Source of the DNA: Saccharicrinis sp050296935
GTDB lineage: Bacteria > Bacteroidota > Bacteroidia > Bacteroidales > Marinilabiliaceae
Assembly (NCBI GenBank): GCA_050296935.1
Contig: JBNKRV010000268.1
Coordinates: 13,645-77,644, forward strand
DNA: 64,000 bases
Direction: 5' to 3'
The notes under the pieces are model-generated. The model worked only from the letters and a program-made list of their open reading frames with translations, was not told where the DNA came from and did no database searches. Shown piece by piece: positions 63,818 through 64,000 of the stretch (its first letter is position 1; every line of letters begins with the position of its first letter). The translations under genes were made by a program, and so were the position numbers.

Positions 63818-64000
63818 TTCCTCAACTATCATTCCGTTTATATTTCACATCGGAATTAAGTTAATAACCTGAGTTCGATTAAAATTAGCGAGCTCAAATT
63901 TCAGTAAATGATTGATTTACAATATAAATTTTTGAGACATAGCGAGCTATGGTGATAAAATTTAGAGCCGTAAATCGATTATTTAATGAAAAGCTATGAA
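63818..64000. other. Repeat-like 3' end of the window
   Basis: After the kinase gene the sequence holds several short inverted repeats: CATAGC-GA-GCTATG (63938-63951) within AAATTTTT...AAAATTT, and GTAAATgattgATTTAC (63904-63920). Part of 63926-63963 resembles the hairpin near 41160 read on the minus strand. It may be a dispersed repeat cut by the window end. Confidence 0.35.

Noticed and set aside
1..64000. CRISPR arrays, rRNA and tRNA genes
   Set aside because: No regularly spaced direct repeats, rRNA blocks or tRNA arm patterns were seen on reading; a covariance-model scan could not be run.

Overview
The window is AT-rich chromosomal DNA from a member of the Bacteroidota, most likely Bacteroidia of the Marinilabiliales type. 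This is inferred from five things: type IX secretion (T9SS) genes (PorP/SprF, a PorE-like OmpA protein, a type B C-terminal domain); a Reg_prop/SpoIIE regulator; TAnnTTTG promoter motifs; A-rich gene leaders without Shine-Dalgarno sites; and a ribosomal superoperon of Bacteroidota layout (no adk between secY and map, no tuf after fusA, eno at the end).

Layout. 0-2 kb: a lipoprotein gene that looks frameshifted (107-786, minus) and a small CxxC protein. 2-9 kb (plus): pflB, pflA and a FocA-type formate channel, followed by a large FAD/Fe-S 2-hydroxyacid dehydrogenase; together a fermentative module. 9-15 kb (minus): a Reg_prop/Y_Y_Y/SpoIIE phosphatase and a citrate synthase of the mitochondrial type. 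14.7-17.2 kb (minus): an HBM-type chemoreceptor and a small CZB zinc-sensor gene interrupted by an in-frame TGA at a conserved Trp position. 17.7-18.5 kb: a decayed IS1595/ISXO2-type transposase. 18.7-38.1 kb (minus): an unbroken str-S10-spc-alpha superoperon from rpsL to rplQ, ending in enolase and a strong terminator; rpmJ and rpmD are included although very short. 38.7-39.6 kb: an ECF sigma factor and a small zinc-finger anti-sigma-like protein. 39.9 kb: fabD. 41.3-45.1 kb: a sulfur operon (SQR-like flavoprotein, DUF1641, TusE/DsrC-like, DsrE-like) divergent from a Crp/Fnr regulator that has two FNR-like boxes in front of it. 45.3 kb: a Xaa-Pro aminopeptidase.

47-64 kb is the accessory region. 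It holds a divergent T9SS locus: PorP/SprF plus a PorE-like TPR/propeller/OmpA protein on the minus strand, and a 1458-residue PKD-repeat protein with a type B T9SS C-terminal domain on the plus strand. Around these lie an ABCG-type transporter with an unusual N-terminal region, a response regulator fused to a degenerate histidine kinase, a lipoprotein, two paralogous small secreted proteins at either side, and a hybrid histidine kinase. Three copies of one short inverted-repeat (MITE-like) element occur only in this region, at 46.7, 50.75 and 60.9 kb.

No rRNA, tRNA or CRISPR array was seen. Functional assignments rest on recognised motifs and gene order; no database search was possible.
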